Positions 33,899-46,890 of a stretch of DNA of 64,000 nucleotides are shown piece by piece. The DNA lies in the NCBI RefSeq assembly GCF_037975245.1, contig NC_092566.1:5146001-5210000 (forward strand), written 5' to 3'. The notes beneath the pieces are model-generated. The model was not told the origin of the DNA and did no database searches. It saw nothing but the letters and a program-made list of their open reading frames with translations. Each line of letters begins with the position of its first letter. The stretch's first letter is position 1. The position numbers and the translations under genes were made by a program. The DNA comes from Apostichopus japonicus (taxonomy: Eukaryota; Echinodermata; Holothuroidea; Aspidochirotida; Stichopodidae).

Positions 33899-35142
33899 GT
33901 AAATTAAGCTTCCTTTTGTCATCTTTCTTTGCCCAAAAAGGTATCATTAAAATGAATAGGCTTCTTTGAGATTGATAGGGAGTAAATATTCCTTATTATC
34001 GAGTGATACAGCGAATCGTTTTGGTAACTGAGTTGCACAAAGGAATCATGGGTGTAGTGCAGTTTTGTTAACATTGCACTGTTTCAGACCATGTGTGTGC
34101 TGTGAATGTGATACTATAGGCTCGCCAGTGCTTACTCTGTGTAGCCTATCACTCACTAACGTTGGGCTAGACCTAGCCTAACTTAGTCTAACGCTATGCC
34201 TAAGTAGGTTATCCTATTCTTATGGATGGTTCCTGTTTCAAAATTACCCCTGCTGTGCCTAGCCACCGTGAGGCGAGATTGTTTAGTAGGTTAGGTGTAA
34301 CCAGGTGTTGGACCATGTACCTTTTGAAATTGGGCGACGGTGAAAGAGCATGACCCAGCCAAGTTGTAGCGTAGCCTCTATTTTCAGTAGCGTAGGCCTA
34401 CAGGCAACAGTAGCTTGACAGTTTTAGCGAACCAATAATAGGTAAAGCGAACCAAAAATTGACATCAGCATTGACGCTCTTTACCAATTGGAAATATTTC
34501 TGTGGTTGGGCAGAAATTTCACTTGGTATCACAGGGAGGTGCTCACGTCGGGAGTTTGCGCCCGGTAGTTCTGAATGCCGCCTGGCAGTAACAGCACATC
34601 CCTGGTATCAGTATTTACACTGTTTACTTTTGACAATGAAATAACATAGGTGTTTAATTTCTGTAGTTGTGAAGCCAGTGCATTTGATTGAAAGTGCATA
34701 GGCCTATACAAAAATGGCTGTAGTTAACCATGGAATCCATAAAGAGGTTACAGTATGGCCTACATTAATGTCTGACTTAATCACGTTATATCACTCTGAC
34801 AACTATTTTCAGTAAATTTTGTCAATTATGGATTAGGCTACTAGTGTTTGAAATTCCATACATCATACCGATTACCAGAAATGCTGTGTCAGTTTCTGGG
34901 TTTGCAAATACTTAATTATTTACATGTGAAAAATTAATGTTTTTTATCCAAGTTGACCCTTCATCTGTTTCCTTCAGTACCAAGTTGAAAAGGGATAGAT
35001 GGCAGGCATCTGAAAGTAGTTGGAATGACAACATTGGAGCTTCCCATTAGTTTTTTACTTTCATTAGTAAATCAATGTTTTTTACTCTCTTCATCTTTAT
35101 AGACTCATCCTAGTTCTATCAACTTACAATTAACATACAAAG

Positions 35143-35209
35143 ATGGCTATTCCACCAGGTTATTCAGATCTAGGAAAAGCTGCAAGGGACCTCTTCAGCA
35201 AAGGTTATG
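35143..35209 (+). CDS. VDAC2: VDAC coding exon 1
   Basis: ATG in the context AAAGATGGC. Residues 1-22 form the pore-lining N-terminal helix. The exon starts at 35103 with 40 nt of 5' UTR after a TTTATAG acceptor. Donor G|GTAAGT, phase 1. Confidence 0.93.
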
Positions 35210-38200
35210 GTAAGTGTAGTTGGGAATAAAAACTTCACAGTATTGAAACCCCTGGGAAGAAAAGCCTGTATTTATTTAAACATGCACCTACAGCACATCG
35301 CAGCGGCTATGTGGCACTAAGCCATGAAAGGAGTTCTGGTATCAAAGAAAAGAATTAAAAGTACCTTTATTCATACCAGAGTTTATTTTAAAGACTGAAG
35401 ATTATTTTAAACAGAAGAGGATCTCTCTATGGTGAAACATCCTGATACAATATTTAGAAATAATATGAAGCAATATTTAGAGTCAGTTTTCTGGTTCTGT
35501 AGTCCATAGTAAATCTAATTCTTGGACAAAAAATGTTGACGTTGGACCGTCTTGCAAATGCACTGTGGTCATGATCTGTTTTCCAATCAGTGAACCAATA
35601 TGCTTTTGTAGTTTACAGGAAATGGGTAATATCCTAACTTCCTACACAACCTGCAAAATGAATGTATATTAAGAGCCAAGATGGGCAGACCACTTGCCCC
35701 TGCTACAAGTTAGGGACTGTGACATTATTCATGAAAAATGCACAACTACATCACAAATTGTGCCAAAAGAAAAAGAAGAAATGATTTATTCATTAAAAAT
35801 AAAGACCCTGAATTTTTTGGTATCGAATAGGGACAGGTATTCTCTTTTTTTTTTTTTTTTCCTTTTTTTTTTTTTTCCTTTTCTTTTTCTTCAAACTTCA
35901 ATCAAATTCTAAATTTTCAAGTTTACCAACTGTCATTAACATCAAAATAATCTAGTTCTCTTCATTCCTTTTCATTACCACAGGTTTTGGATTTGCCAAA
36001 CTAGACATTTCAACGAAAACAAGTGCTGGAGTGGTGAGTAATGCAAAGTTGATGGTGTCTGAGACCATTTGTGCCACAGTGATTGTTGTGTGTATTGATG
36101 ATTCAACTTCAAATATATTCTTAGTTTTCATACAAAGAAACCCCAAATACGTCAAGTGTTGAAGTGATAAGATTCGTGATAGTATTAGCATCACTGGCTC
36201 ATAAGCCTCAGTGAACGTGATGAATTCTTCAGCGTCAGTCTTTTGTATTTCAAAGAGTAGACTGAGTGGCCGCTACTTGCTCCTGAGTCTACAGTATGCC
36301 ATTTGATATGGTGAATTTCTTCAGGGAGTCCTCCACACTGTTAAGCTTTTAAGCTTTATGGGAGTTTTCCCTCCACTTTGTACTTTTGTAGAAAAACAAC
36401 TGAATAAGTAAAAAACTTTGTCTGTATGCAGTGTTGCTGTATCTTTTTTAAGGTAGTAGCATCGATAATTTGCATTTTAGGGTTGTTTGGTTGTTTTGCA
36501 GTTTGAACTTGACATTTATGTACATGTAATGCGTGACAGTGTGGACAATTATGATGGCGTGTACAGGCAATATACCAATTGGCTGTTATATCCTACATGG
36601 TAATTTGAGAAGGTTGAGTTGACAAGGCTTGTACAAGAATTTACAAATTCTGATAAATTCTCTACCGGATTAAATGCCCAAAGCCTTCATTTTGGCCAGA
36701 TATCCAGCCTGTTATTTAGTACAAAGTTGAACTCTTAAAACTTTGATTTACCCAATGTATGACAATGTATGTCTTCACACTGTCACAGTTCAGTTCAATT
36801 TTGGGTAAATTTTGTAAACCTACTTAAGAAAATCAAGTATGGAAAGATTTGACACATGACTGTTTTTGTGAATTGGCAATATAATACTACCCTGTTGACC
36901 TTTGAATCTTTACCGTACCCTAGTAAGTTAGATTATTTCATAGTACAGTCAAGTTAGAAGCTTATGAAAGGCAGTGATGTGGCTCAGTGTAGCATGTAAC
37001 AGACCTAGTGAGTCTTAACAATTGTTGAAGTCATGTCAGTTGAACCTTGACTATAATGTCAGGTAGGGTATAAGTCTCTTAACCATTGGTGCTCTTATTT
37101 AAGTTCCTTCCAAAGTGTTGCCAGTTTCGCAAAAAAAACTTGCTCAATTTTTTTTCTTTACAGGAATTTACCATTGGCGGATCTTCAAATAATGATTCTG
37201 GAAAGGTAGATGGCAGCTTAGAAACAAAATATGCATGGAAAGATTATGGTACGTTTTATTTTGACGGTTTAATCAACTCTTGTGCCTTTAATGTGCTCTC
37301 TCTTGCCAAGGCAATACACGCTTGAGTACAAATATATTGTTTGTTGGTTGCAGAAAAACATTGCTAACAGAAGCACAGACAATGATGATGTACAGTACTG
37401 TACAGAAACAACACTAAGTCTAGCTTTCACATCAGATTTGACAAAATATTGATAAATTTCTATCACCCATCAAAGCTGGTGTTCTGTTCACCAACCTATC
37501 CATCTTCTGCATCTTAGTGACATACTGGTCATTGTTATCTTTGGTACAATTTTTCCGAAACCTAGTTTTCTGTGTGGACAACCAAAATTTAAGGCGTGGT
37601 TTTCTGAGGGACAACCAGAAAAAAAAACTTAAAAGTCCACCCTGCATTTTTTGGCCTGCCCAGATTTTTATGTTGTGCCATTATGTGTTTTTTTCTTGTA
37701 TTCTTTCCACAGGTCTCTCATTCAAAGAAAAATGGAATACAGACAACACCCTCTGTGCTGAAGTGAGCATAGAAGATCAAATTGCTAGTGGACTGAAACT
37801 GACCTTTGACACGAGCTTTGCCCCAAACACAGGGTAAGTTCCAGCCACCTTAGACCCAATACTAAAATGTCAAAATTTAATAATATCGACTGTTCAGTTT
37901 GTTTTGAGTAAACGCCTCTTGGGTTTCAGACCATGTAGACTGCTCCCATCCAGAAGCTCCATGTGTGTGTAAATTTAGTCAATGTGGGTATATAGTTTGA
38001 GTTATGCATGGAAAATGACTACCAGCCAAAAAAATTGTGTAGCCACTGTTAGTGGTGAGGCCATATGGGTAGAATTCATACACAGTTTATGGCTGTCTTA
38101 CTACAGAACGTTAGGATTTAAATGACGAGGGAAGCTCATTTTCCACAAGCCTCCCAATGGAGGCAAAGTTATGCAGCCCAAAATGAGATGACTACTTTCT

Positions 38201-41200
38201 GAGAATTTTTTTTGTACTAGCTTGCTCTCTACAGTAGCATGTTGCTTCAACTTTTCTTAGGTAACATAAACACATTCATTCAAACCTCCTTTTTATCAGA
38301 TGATTTACCTTAAACCTTGTCTCGAAATTCAGGCTATTTACCGATTAAATTTAACTTGATTTTGTCATTTGCCAGTACGATGCAAAAGTTGTTAGCGTTT
38401 TACTGCCAGTGCAAAATTAAGGTTGTTTTTGTATTAATACCAAGGAAAATGCAAGTGTGGAATTGATTTTAGCCAGTAGCTTTCTTATGCACTGGCATTT
38501 CTTAAGCAAGTAGTTGAATTATTGAAATTTGTAGGCCTGTGAACATTTGCCAAACATCTAAGACAGAAGCGCTTGTTTATCAATTACTTATAAATTTGGA
38601 TTGCCCGGAAGCCTGATATAGAACTTTTCCCAGAATTTTAATAGAGATTTGATAGATTTTGGTGCTCTATGTCTCGTCATTGCTGAGGAAATGAATGTTA
38701 TTAAATTATAGAAATGAAGTTTCATTTGATCACAAACCACTTTTTGGATCCCATTTTATACAGGAAAAAGACCGGCCAGGTCAAAACTGTTTACAAGAGG
38801 GACTACATGAACGTGAACGCAGATGTGGACTTTGAATTTGCTGGACCAACAATCAATGGTGCAGCAGTCTTAGGGTGAGTGACCAAGGACAATAGTGTGC
38901 TTGATGTTTGGCTCTGTGTACTGCAAGAGGTTCTTTCTGCTCTCGTAGAGCGTTTATCTGAGGACAATAGTGTGCTTGATATTTGGCTCTGTGTACTGCA
39001 AGAGGTTCTTCTGCTCTCGTAGAGCGTTTATCTGAGGACAATAGTGTGCTTGATGTTTGGCTCTGTGTACTGCAAGAGGTTCTTTCTGCTCTCGTAGAGC
39101 GTTTATCTGAGGACAATAGTGTGCTTGATATTTGGCTCTGTGTACTGCAAGAGGTTCTTCTGCTCTCGTAGAGCGTTTATCTGAAGACAATAGTGTGTTT
39201 GATGTATGGTTCTGATTACTGCAAGAGTCTTTTCTGCTCTCGTAGGGCGATTATCTGTGGACAATAGTGTTTTTGATGTATGGTACGGTGCACTTAAAGA
39301 GGTAGTCCACCTTTTGTCGTAGGACATTGGTATTCTTGTTGTTTCTGGACTGTGTGTTAAAGAGTTATTTGCTGGTCAAGTGGGAGTGTATGCGGACAGT
39401 TTTATGCTTATGTTGTGGTGCAGTACTTAGAGGTATTCCACTGGTTTTGGGTGAACTGTTTCCAGATGGACGCCAGCTTAATGTACAGGTACTGTGCACT
39501 TCTAGTTGACAGTTAAGAATCCTCTGAGTGTTCTTTGTGAGTCTGTAACCTTCAATTTATCTTGGGTGACTTTATTTCATATGTCTGTTTGACACAAGGG
39601 GCAGTATGGACAGTACACTCTGTGAGGATTTTTTCAAAATGTCAGTTTTCTAATTTACGTAGAAGAGACCAGTTTTTCCTTAGAGTCTGCTACGAGTTGC
39701 ACATTAGACCGTCGCTCTGTGTGTGTAACATGCTGAGCCTAGTTTTAAATTATTCTTTCTGCCAATGACCTTTTCTACTGTAAGTTGAAATAAGTGCATC
39801 GTTGTTTACATAAGTTGATCTTATCATAACCTACTGAGATAAGGAAAACGAAACTGATAGTTGGTATGTACGTATAATTACATTTATATCTGTATGTATG
39901 CAATAAGTCGTGTTGCGTAAAGTGATAATTAAAGTATGTCTGTTCTGATTCGATATCATTATTTCAAGCCTTTTCTTGTTTTAGTAAAGGGTAATGCTCA
40001 GTGTTTGTTAACATTGTGTAGGTTGTTATCAGTAAGAGATAGACAGAAATCACTAAAAACCTGTTACATTGTCATGTTGCTTTCTCCTCTCTCAGTTACG
40101 AAGGTTGGCTAGCCGGATACCAGTTTGCTTTTGACTCGTCCAAGTCCAAACTTACCAAAAACAACTTTGCCCTCGGCTACAAAACCGATGACTTCCAGCT
40201 GCATGCCTCAGTGTAAGTAGTAATAGCAGTATCCTGTCATGAACCTTACCCTTGTTTACTGTAGTACTTGTAATGCCTCTAGCTGGTGGACAGGAGAGTA
40301 AGGGAGAAGCGTAGAGAGGATATTGGGAACCAAGGAGAGTGAAGTCACTGATTCTGTTTTGTTGTTGTACTGTGTAAGGCCAGCACATGCAGTAGGAAAC
40401 ATCCTGTTAGCAAGTCATCTCCATTTGCCATTCTTCAGTAAATTTGTCTCAGTGTATTCAATTTCTATGTGGTAAGGCCCTTTTGCAGAAGAACAGACAG
40501 GGGGGGGGGGGGGGGTTGTGGGAGAGGTGTAGAGAGAGTAGGTTTAGGAACTAGAGGACGAGTGCAGTCACATAGCAGTTGTCTTTGTATATTTCATCCG
40601 GCAGGAACATAGAAGTCGTTAAAAGTCTGTTTTCAGAACTTGCCTGATAGAGATGTTTAAGTTATTTTAACATCAAGTCCACGGTCCTACCTAGCTGTCA
40701 TGCATTCTGAGCATGGACTTTGAGGGTTAGAGTCGTAGCTCAGCCCCTCAAGGAAGGTCCTGGGATGTGGGCCTGTTAGTTTTCGGACCACTGATTTACA
40801 GTAATAGACAGTAGATCTGTTTCCAGCTTTTTGGGTTTGTTGAATAATTGATATCATTCACTTTAAAAATTCCAAAACAAAGCATCCCATTAGCCTGACG
40901 GTTCAAATTTCATCGAAATAATGAAGACAATTTTTTCTCATTTTGTTCATTTTTGAAAAAATAATTCATAGTCTTGTGAAAAAGAGTCTTGGAGATGATT
41001 TTTTAATGACAGATAAAAGGTCATGTTCTTTACCTCAACCTAAACCAACTTATTCTGAAATAATTTGATCTGATCTCGTCGTATCTCTATTCTTACAAGT
41101 TATTGGTCACTTGTCTCTCTCACAGGAACGATGGAAGCGACTTCTGTGGCTCAGTCTACCAGAAGGTCAACGACAATCTGGAAACTGCCTTCAACCTAGG

Positions 41201-42836
41201 CTGGACCTCTGGATCAAACGCTACCCGCTTTGCAGTCGGTGCTAAATACACAGTAGACAAAGACTCCTCTTTCAGTGCTAAAATCAGTAACACCAGCCAA
41301 TTGGGACTCGGCTACAGCCATTCTCTCAGAGACGGTGAGTAACTCGATGGGTTTGTTCTCCTCACCAACATGAATCAGCTATTTGACAGGTGGATTTACT
41401 TGCACGGCAACTTAGTGGTGGCTATCCAATATTTAATTCGCTCCCCATTTACCTGTCTCCTCATTATCCGCACTCTCGCACTACCGTGTCTAGAGTGAAT
41501 TGGTTATCTTTTTAGGGTTATATCCTAAGCTTGCATGGTTCCGTGAAAACTAAAAAAAAAAAAAAAAATTTGCTAGCAAAAAAATTGAATCTGGCTCAAA
41601 AACAGGCAGAAAAGCTTTTCTCTTGTTGCAATTTACTTTCATATTGCAAAAAGAACAGCAAATAGGAGAAACCAAAGTCAACAAATGATGGAAGCTTTAA
41701 GTTAGTTTTATCCAGTATTTGCAATTTCAATTTCAGGTTTTTCGGTTTCTTAAAATTAAATATAGTACCGAAATTCGGTCGGCATAAACCGGTTACGATA
41801 CTAAAACCGGCTTCACATGCAAGCTTATTATGTGCTCATAAGAAGGAAGGTCATTGAGGGGGTGCACAGTGCTTAATAGATTACCAGTTCACTCATAGGT
41901 ATGATAGAGGGAGGGTGCTGAGGTCGTGAGGAGACAGGTAAGCTTGTCACTCGTAACTATCCAAACCTGTCGAGTGTTGGAATTTACATGTTTAGCTCAT
42001 TTTGTCTACATCGATAAAAACAATGGAAAATTGGTCAGTATATGTCAATTCTCAGATCCAGTATGCAGGCTGTAGATTGTATGCTATGGGTTATGGGTTA
42101 CTTGATAGGCCAGGAAAGATGGCTCCCAAAAAGCCATCAATCACAATTAAATAATTGAATGAAAGCAATAAAAAATAAAAAAATCATTAATTCCAGCCAA
42201 AAGCTCGCTGAGATCAGTACCCATCTCTTGTACAAACATGCACAACCAGGGCCAGATTGATCTACCCATCTTACTGTGGAGACTGGGGCATCAGGTTGAG
42301 ATGCCAAAGGTAGCAAAAGTGCTAGTTTGGTCCATGGTCCCAATTGAGCTGTTTATTTGAAGGCCCTAGTGTGACCAGTTGGATCACTAAGCCAGTATCA
42401 ATTCTTGCACCTGTTCACCCTGTGCATTTCTAAGGTTCAAAGAAGTCTTGGTAGAAATAGTAGGAAATTGAGTTTTTGTTTCAGTAAATGTAATTTACAA
42501 ATCGGACATGTTTACCAAAAATGTTGTAGGTTTTTGTCAAATTTGGTCGAAATTTCTATGGTTGCCATTTTGCTGTGATCCGACTTGGTGGAATTTATTC
42601 ACATTAGGTGGTTTTCTTTAGGAGTGGTGACCCCTCACAAATATAAGTGATATAAGTGAAGCACCAATTTTTAATGTAATCAGTTTAGTTGACTTACAAC
42701 ATGGCTTAAGTTCTACTTTTGATCTTTTCCATCTTTTCGATCAGGTGTGAAACTAACTCTGTCATCTCTCATTGACGGCAAGAACCTGAACCAAGGTGGA
42801 CACAAACTGGGCCTCGGCCTGGACCTCAAGGCCTGA
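35143..42836 (+). CDS. VDAC2: Voltage-dependent anion channel (VDAC2-like mitochondrial porin), 8 coding exons
   Basis: Exons: 35143-35209, 35984-36033, 37164-37248, 37713-37833, 38764-38874, 40096-40212, 41126-41334 and 42745-42836. The CDS is 852 nt, 283 residues plus TGA, the usual VDAC length. The protein is the beta-barrel pore of the mitochondrial outer membrane, carrying ATP/ADP and other metabolites. The N-terminal helix [20 protein letters not shown] is nearly that of vertebrate VDAC2. Further matches are [38 protein letters not shown] and the C-terminal [13 protein letters not shown], the sorting strand. Glu73, buried in the membrane and tied to hexokinase binding and dimer formation in VDAC1, is present. 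Isoform naming (1, 2 or 3) is uncertain because invertebrate VDACs often predate the vertebrate split. Confidence 0.95.
35984..36033 (+). CDS. VDAC2: VDAC coding exon 2
   Basis: A 50-nt exon giving [16 protein letters not shown] (first beta strand), phase 1 in and phase 0 out. The conserved FGF and T-K-T-x-S-G-V match other VDACs. Confidence 0.92.
37164..37248 (+). CDS. VDAC2: VDAC coding exon 3
   Basis: [15 protein letters not shown], then [11 protein letters not shown]. Phase 0 in and phase 1 out, donor G|GTACGT. Confidence 0.93.
37713..37833 (+). CDS. VDAC2: VDAC coding exon 4
   Basis: [20 protein letters not shown], then [15 protein letters not shown]. It contains Glu73 in the FKEKW motif. 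Phase 1 in and phase 2 out. Confidence 0.94.
38764..38874 (+). CDS. VDAC2: VDAC coding exon 5
   Basis: [20 protein letters not shown], then [17 protein letters not shown]. Phase 2 at both ends. The minisatellite follows just 12 bp downstream. Confidence 0.94.
38887..39325. repeat. Six-copy 74/75-bp minisatellite in a VDAC intron
   Basis: Units start with GGACAATAGTGTGCTTGAT at 38887, 38962, 39036, 39111, 39185 and 39259. The first four alternate between two forms: TGTTTGG with TTCTTTCTGC (75 bp) and TATTTGG with TTCTTCTGC (74 bp). The last two are more diverged. Open frames on both strands here are produced by the repeat. Confidence 0.92.
40096..40212 (+). CDS. VDAC2: VDAC coding exon 6
   Basis: [20 protein letters not shown], then [18 protein letters not shown]. 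Phase 2 at both ends. The YEGWLAGYQ strand is among the most conserved in VDACs. Confidence 0.95.
41126..41334 (+). CDS. VDAC2: VDAC coding exon 7
   Basis: [20 protein letters not shown], then [20 protein letters not shown] and [12 protein letters not shown]. Phase 2 in and phase 1 out. Confidence 0.95.
42745..42836 (+). CDS. VDAC2: VDAC coding exon 8 and stop
   Basis: [20 protein letters not shown], then LGLGLDLKA and TGA. The last strand is the beta-signal for outer-membrane insertion. Confidence 0.95.
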
Positions 42837-44682
42837 TGGCTCGTCTAACAATTAAGGGAGCAAGGGGTGCAAACGTGACAGATATATTGCTGAAGAAGTA
42901 TCTATAACAACCAATCAACTTGATAAAACCCAATTCAATTTGGTGTTTTTGTGTGGCAGAGTTTTACTCGTTGTTTTCCTAGTCATTGCGTTGTGTGTTT
43001 GTTTTTTGTTTTATTGGGGGAGAGTTGGGAGGGGGAGCAATATACGGTCTTCCTATCCAGACTACTCCATGCCTCATCAAATATTCCCTCTATATAGTAT
43101 TGCTTACACTAATCCTGTATCAAACATAAAATGTTGTAATTTGTCATCCAAGTCCCCTTGATTTCTGAGATGCTGTATCAGTTTCTAAGGGCAATGAAGG
43201 ACTTGATGAAAAACATTGTTTGGTCTCTCTTCCATCCAACTCCCTCTCCCATATACCCACCCCCTTGCACACACACCTGCTGTAGGCTAGTTATATTTAT
43301 AGGAGGTGTGCTGATTTATTTTTCCATAAATGATGCATGATATTTTATCAAAAAAGTTGTTCATGCTATAATTAATACTGTTGAAAAGCAAGACAAATCA
43401 TTTGCCAGCAGAATAAATCTGTGCTACATAATAATTGCATACCCAGAATTTTCTCATCAGCAGCATGTTGCGATGGTTTATGCTAATTGCTGATAATCTG
43501 GTTGAGCGCCCTCTTTATGTGTACCTTACAGTTTCATAAATTTAAGAGGGGCTCTGTGAAGTTGATGTTGAATTGTTTGAATGTGAATAATGACAGTTAG
43601 AGGCCTCTCAGTGGAATGCTTTATTAGAAATGAATTCCTAAAGGATACTGGCTCATTTTCTTTTGGTTTTTTTGGTTTTTTGAACTAATTCTGGGGAATA
43701 TTGAAGACATTATTGAGGTATTCTTTGCAAGTACTGTGTATTCCCATTATAGTTAACCAAGGTGATTGTCAACTAATAAACAAGTATAACATGATTGAAG
43801 AAAAACTTTGATGAAGTGGGGAGGGGGGAGGAGGGGATCTTTTGATGAAGACAAAATGTAAACAAATTCACAATGCTTTCTTGCCTGCTGTAGTCTGTGC
43901 TGTGGGGGTATGAGTGGAAATGTTTGGTTGTATCTTGCAATGAGAGCTATATAGGAAGGGGTAAGCTATACACCAATAAGCAATTTGTCTTTTCTACAAA
44001 ATATGTTGAGATGGAATATGTATGTGAGATATTGACAAAGGATGACAGAGTTATTACACATCTGCCCACTAGAAAAAAAAAATCTCTTTTGTTTTGTTTG
44101 TTGTTTTTTCGTTTTGTTTTTGTCATCTCATTCATTTTGTAGTTTTATCTTTGGTCACGAAACCTAGAAACAAACATTTTTCGTAATTCCGCAAAAGTAG
44201 CCAATTGTCATTCATGGACACCATTTTCTTGCTTGACATTGTTACATTGTCTCCCAACAACTTGACACTCTGGAGAAATACCGACACTTGGCCAGCCAAG
44301 CTCTATGCACAGGATAACATAGGCCGGACGAGTTTATTGGACATATAGGAACCTAGACACACATTGACAGTAAAATAAATGCGAGGCAAACTTACCAGAA
44401 AGGGACACAAATTCAACTGCATCTTTGGTTGATATGACAAAACTAACTCCCCCTCCTCTCCACGACCCCCCCCCCCGACACAGCTAGTTTAGTTTGAAAG
44501 TTGTGTATGGGAGCTTGAATCTGATGTCACCGTGTCACTAGAATCCATGTCTTGTCGTTTTATATGTTCTGTGTGTAGAATGAATAGTGTTGATACTGAA
44601 ACACTTCATTGGGTCGTATTAAGAGGTGGTTCAATTGATATGTTAGATTCAGCATTTGCAAATACCCATCTCCATTACAGAA

Positions 44683-44701
44683 AATAAAATATTGTAATAA
44701 A
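44683..44701 (+). promoter_or_regulatory. Polyadenylation signals after VDAC
   Basis: Two AATAAA hexamers at 44683-44688 and 44696-44701. If used, the VDAC 3' UTR is about 1.85 kb. No gene is seen between the stop codon and here. Confidence 0.35.
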
Positions 44702-44709
44702 CAAAGAAA

Positions 44710-46660
44710 AACAAGAGTAATTGAAGCTCATGCGGCTCGATGATGTCATATTTAGACTTAACCAAGTCTTATGCCTTTGTGTTTGAAGGAAGATTACATC
44801 TATGAAATGTAAGAAGATTTGCCTTTAGCTACTTTGTGAAGTTGTTCATAAACTATCTCTATCACAAAGACCAACGAAGAGCTTGGCATTGTGCCTCCTT
44901 TAATGTAGTAATTCTAGAACAACCAACAGGTTTTAGCTCAGTCAGTTGATCTGACCCCCCCCCCAACCCTCTCCCTTTCTGTCTGCTATTTCGTACAAAA
45001 GTGTTGTAGCTTGGCAACGCTGGAACGTAACACAACGATAAACATTTGGTAAGTCTGGTGGAAAGTGAGACATGGTAGAGAATCGCAACCATTTTCCTAT
45101 GTCAGGGCATATTAACCACATGACAAAATTACCTAATACTCTGAAGTTGCCATCAACACAGGCTCGTAACCAGGGTATTATTAGACTATTTTGCTGCCCC
45201 ATGTGTGTCCCACCATGTAACAAGACATCGGGGACCCCACCTTTAACAGCTCTTAAATGTTTGCGTGTCTCCCACTACCAACCTCATTCCCCAACTCAAA
45301 ATTCATGGCCACGGGCCCGCATCAATCCCCCCACCCCAATTTTAGCAAGCCATGAGTTTGTTCAGTTGCGGTTTTAACCAGTGGCATTGCTGTAGGGTAG
45401 GGGCCCGTGTTCAACAGAGTGAACTGCCCCCCCCCCCTCATATACTTACTCCATCTTAGCAGCGCATGGCACAAATCCATCAAAGGTAAACGGCGAGCTT
45501 AAAAGTTACCTTACTTGACTAGCATTTGTGATCGTTTGGTTCAAAATTTCGGAACCAGCCCTTGGGTTAATTGGGATTGGTTGGGGGGGGGGGGCTGGAC
45601 ATTTGGGCCCCCGGTTTAGTGATCCGCCTATTGCTACACAACCGGTTCTAACCCTTCAAACTATTCTTAGATATTAGGAAGATGTGCCAAAGAGGGTAAC
45701 GAGGGCGTTTTGGATCCCCTGGGGTGAACATCCCTCCCCGCCATTTTAACTCCAAACAAAAACATAATAAAGTAGTTGTTAGCACAACCTTGTAAGTATA
45801 CCTCAGTGTGGACAAATCTCCAGTTCACGCCTACAAATATAAATACTTTTCTAAAGAAGACCCACCCCAGACTCCCCTGAATTGGAGTTGACTGTAACGA
45901 CTCCGGAACGCAACCCTTGCCTTCTATTCCACCGTTGGCACCGGGTATATGCAGTAGAGTGTGAATATGATATAAAAAGAGAGTAAACATTTGAATTTGC
46001 TCTTGTAGCAAAATTGATGTCCCTTTATCGAAACATCCGCCAATATACCCATACACAGCACAAACAAGTGTGGTTTCCCTATAAAAGTTATGGCATTAGG
46101 CCTATTCCTGATATTCAACACCAACTGGTAGAATCAACGAAAGTGCATTCAAGGGATGAATCATTTTAATACTTCCATTCATGAATCACCCTGAGGAAAA
46201 ACTTGATAACAAGAAAACTTGCTGGAGTTTCCTTTGTAGGCCGAAGAGGGTATATTTATAGCTGTAACTCGTTACCTGATGACTCTCTGGTGGAAAAACA
46301 CATCACTGTATTTATTCTGCCACGGACAATGACACTTTCTTATCAAAAAGCAACAACAAAGAAGGAAAGAAAAAAAAAAAGAAAATTTAGTCTCAAATTG
46401 ACATTATGTATGCAGTAGTTCAAAAGAGATCATTTAACATAACGGTTTGGGCAGTTTGTATTCAAATACATTGTTGTCTTTTGTTTGTTTGTTGTTCTTA
46501 TGATTTTATTGCTTGCATGACGTCACCGTGTAGTTGGTTAACTGAGTGACACCAGAGTGACTGAGTGACTGAGTAACTGAGTGACACCAGTCATTGTACA
46601 AAAAATTTAACTTTCTGGTTACTAATAACGCGTTATCGTAAATCACTTTAGGCAATTCAC
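44710..46660. other. Intergenic region, nothing recognised
   Basis: Contains C/G tracts near 44956, 45427 and 45585, and a short GTGACTGAGTGACTGAG direct repeat at about 46557-46585. No gene is supported. Confidence 0.4.
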
Positions 46661-46669
46661 AGTTAAGTA

Positions 46670-46670
<1 letters not shown>

Positions 46671-46733
<63 letters not shown>

Positions 46734-46841
46734 ACACCTATATATATACACCTATATATATATACACCTATATATATACACCTATATATATATATACCTA
46801 TATATACACCTATATATACACCTATATATATATATAAATAT

Positions 46842-46887
<46 letters not shown>

Positions 46888-46890
46888 GCG
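46671..46890. repeat. (TA)n microsatellite with CACCTATATATA higher-order units
   Basis: About 60 bp of pure TA, then several repeats of TATACACCTATATATA, then more TA. Confidence 0.95.

Noticed and set aside
33700-33969. 89-codon frame upstream of VDAC
   Set aside because: It runs through a good splice donor and has no known similarity; more likely a non-coding 5' region.
38853-39190. Frames on both strands reading a repeated peptide of about 25 residues
   Set aside because: They follow the 74/75-bp minisatellite inside a VDAC intron; alternate 74-bp units break the frame.
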